64,000 nt of DNA. Source: Clostridium sp. 'White wine YQ' (GTDB lineage Bacteria; Bacillota; Clostridia; Clostridiales; Clostridiaceae). The translations under genes and the position numbers were made by a program. The stretch is from the NCBI RefSeq assembly GCF_028728205.1, contig NZ_JAQYUU010000003.1, positions 62,001-126,000 on the forward strand, written 5' to 3'. Numbering within the stretch: the stretch's first letter is position 1; each line of letters starts with the position of its first letter. Below, piece after piece: positions 63,717 through 64,000 of the stretch. A model generated the notes under the pieces. It did not search any database, was not told the origin of the DNA, and saw nothing but the letters and a program-made list of their open reading frames with translations.

Positions 63717-64000
63717 CTAATAATTTATATTTGAAATAGAAGATACTAAGGTCTTTACGAAATTCTTTTCAATTGTATCTTTTCCTATCTCATTATTATT
63801 TTCTTTATTTAACAGCAATATTGTTGGTACAGCCCCTTTATAATACATAACTTCTTTAGAATTAGGACCTTTTTCTATTATTTCACTAACTTTTTTCTTA
63901 CTTATATTAGATTCAACTATCATATTATTTTTCTTTATCTTTGATTCAAATTCATGATTAAATGCCCAAGAAAAATACTTTGTTACAGAAATTTGTTGTG
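63717..64000 (-). CDS. C-terminal part of an unidentified protein (cut by window edge)
   Basis: An open frame runs off the right edge; the visible 94 codons end in VKTLVSSISNINY. The visible part is charged and helical with a hydrophobic stretch (GAVPTILLLN). It sits 15 bases before the OppD-like gene in the same direction, so it belongs to that operon, perhaps a permease or binding-protein partner, but I cannot tell. The coding start is outside the window. Confidence 0.6.
   Translation of the reverse strand, partial: QQISVTKYFSWAFNHEFESKIKKNNMIVESNISKKKVSEIIEKGPNSKEVMYYKGAVPTILLLNKENNNEIGKDTIEKNFVKTLVSSISNINY

Overview
The window comes from an AT-rich, strictly anaerobic, endospore-forming Firmicute, most likely Clostridium sensu stricto. 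Support for this includes an oxygen-sensitive class III ribonucleotide reductase, stand-alone ferredoxins, many radical-SAM enzymes, the spore genes spmA/spmB and a SleC-type cortex-lytic enzyme. It also includes T-box leaders on aminoacyl-tRNA synthetase genes, frequent TTG/GTG starts behind strong AGGAGG ribosome binding sites, and a run of genes (metG, tatD, yabE-like, rnmV, rsmA) in the same order as in Bacillus. No rRNA, tRNA, CRISPR array, prophage or transposase gene was seen; this is mostly core chromosome.

Layout. 1-13 kb: nrdD, a DUF3048 lipoprotein, a degV-padR operon, a small ferredoxin, an Mrp-type Fe-S carrier behind an unusual structured leader, an lgt-lipoprotein operon, a coat-like acidic protein, a GNAT acetyltransferase, then rsmA, rnmV and a G5/3D cell-wall protein. 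13-25 kb: tatD, a Crp/Fnr regulator, two different methionyl-tRNA synthetases in tandem (the first behind a T-box), a MarR/exporter divergent pair, an archaeal-type PEP carboxylase and an UbiB-like kinase with a phasin-like partner. 25-39 kb: an aminopeptidase, a MATE exporter, a radical-SAM/SPASM enzyme, an ABC-2 exporter, spmA-spmB, ccpA with two cre-like sites, and a type 2 ileS behind a T-box. 39-50 kb: a BFD-type ferredoxin, a DUF1643/CHAP pair, small membrane proteins, a rRNA methyltransferase, a PadR-HAAS/VanZ pair, two more radical-SAM proteins, a YkvI-type transporter and sleC. 50-64 kb: a cluster of three perfect DnaA boxes, a Xre regulator with a decayed S24-like domain, cyclophilin, murI, an HD-GYP phosphodiesterase, an SOS-promoter-driven YciI-like gene, and a ykkC-class riboswitch in front of an ACT-domain protein. 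carAB with a PyrR attenuator, a coat-like protein and an Opp/Dpp ABC cassette cut by the window edge complete this part.

The signals that ordinary gene annotation would miss are mostly in the intergenic DNA. There is a family of palindromic miniature elements (about seven copies between 14.6 and 32 kb, in long, short and end-only forms), one of which supplies the stop codon of spmB. There is a compact structured leader before the Mrp gene with riboswitch-like competing folds. A canonical promoter with a LexA operator drives a small uncharacterised gene. A ykkC-class riboswitch sits between carB and an orphan ACT-domain gene. Finally, a DnaA-box cluster lies away from any dnaA gene. All functional names are from reading translated sequence and known family motifs; no database search was run.
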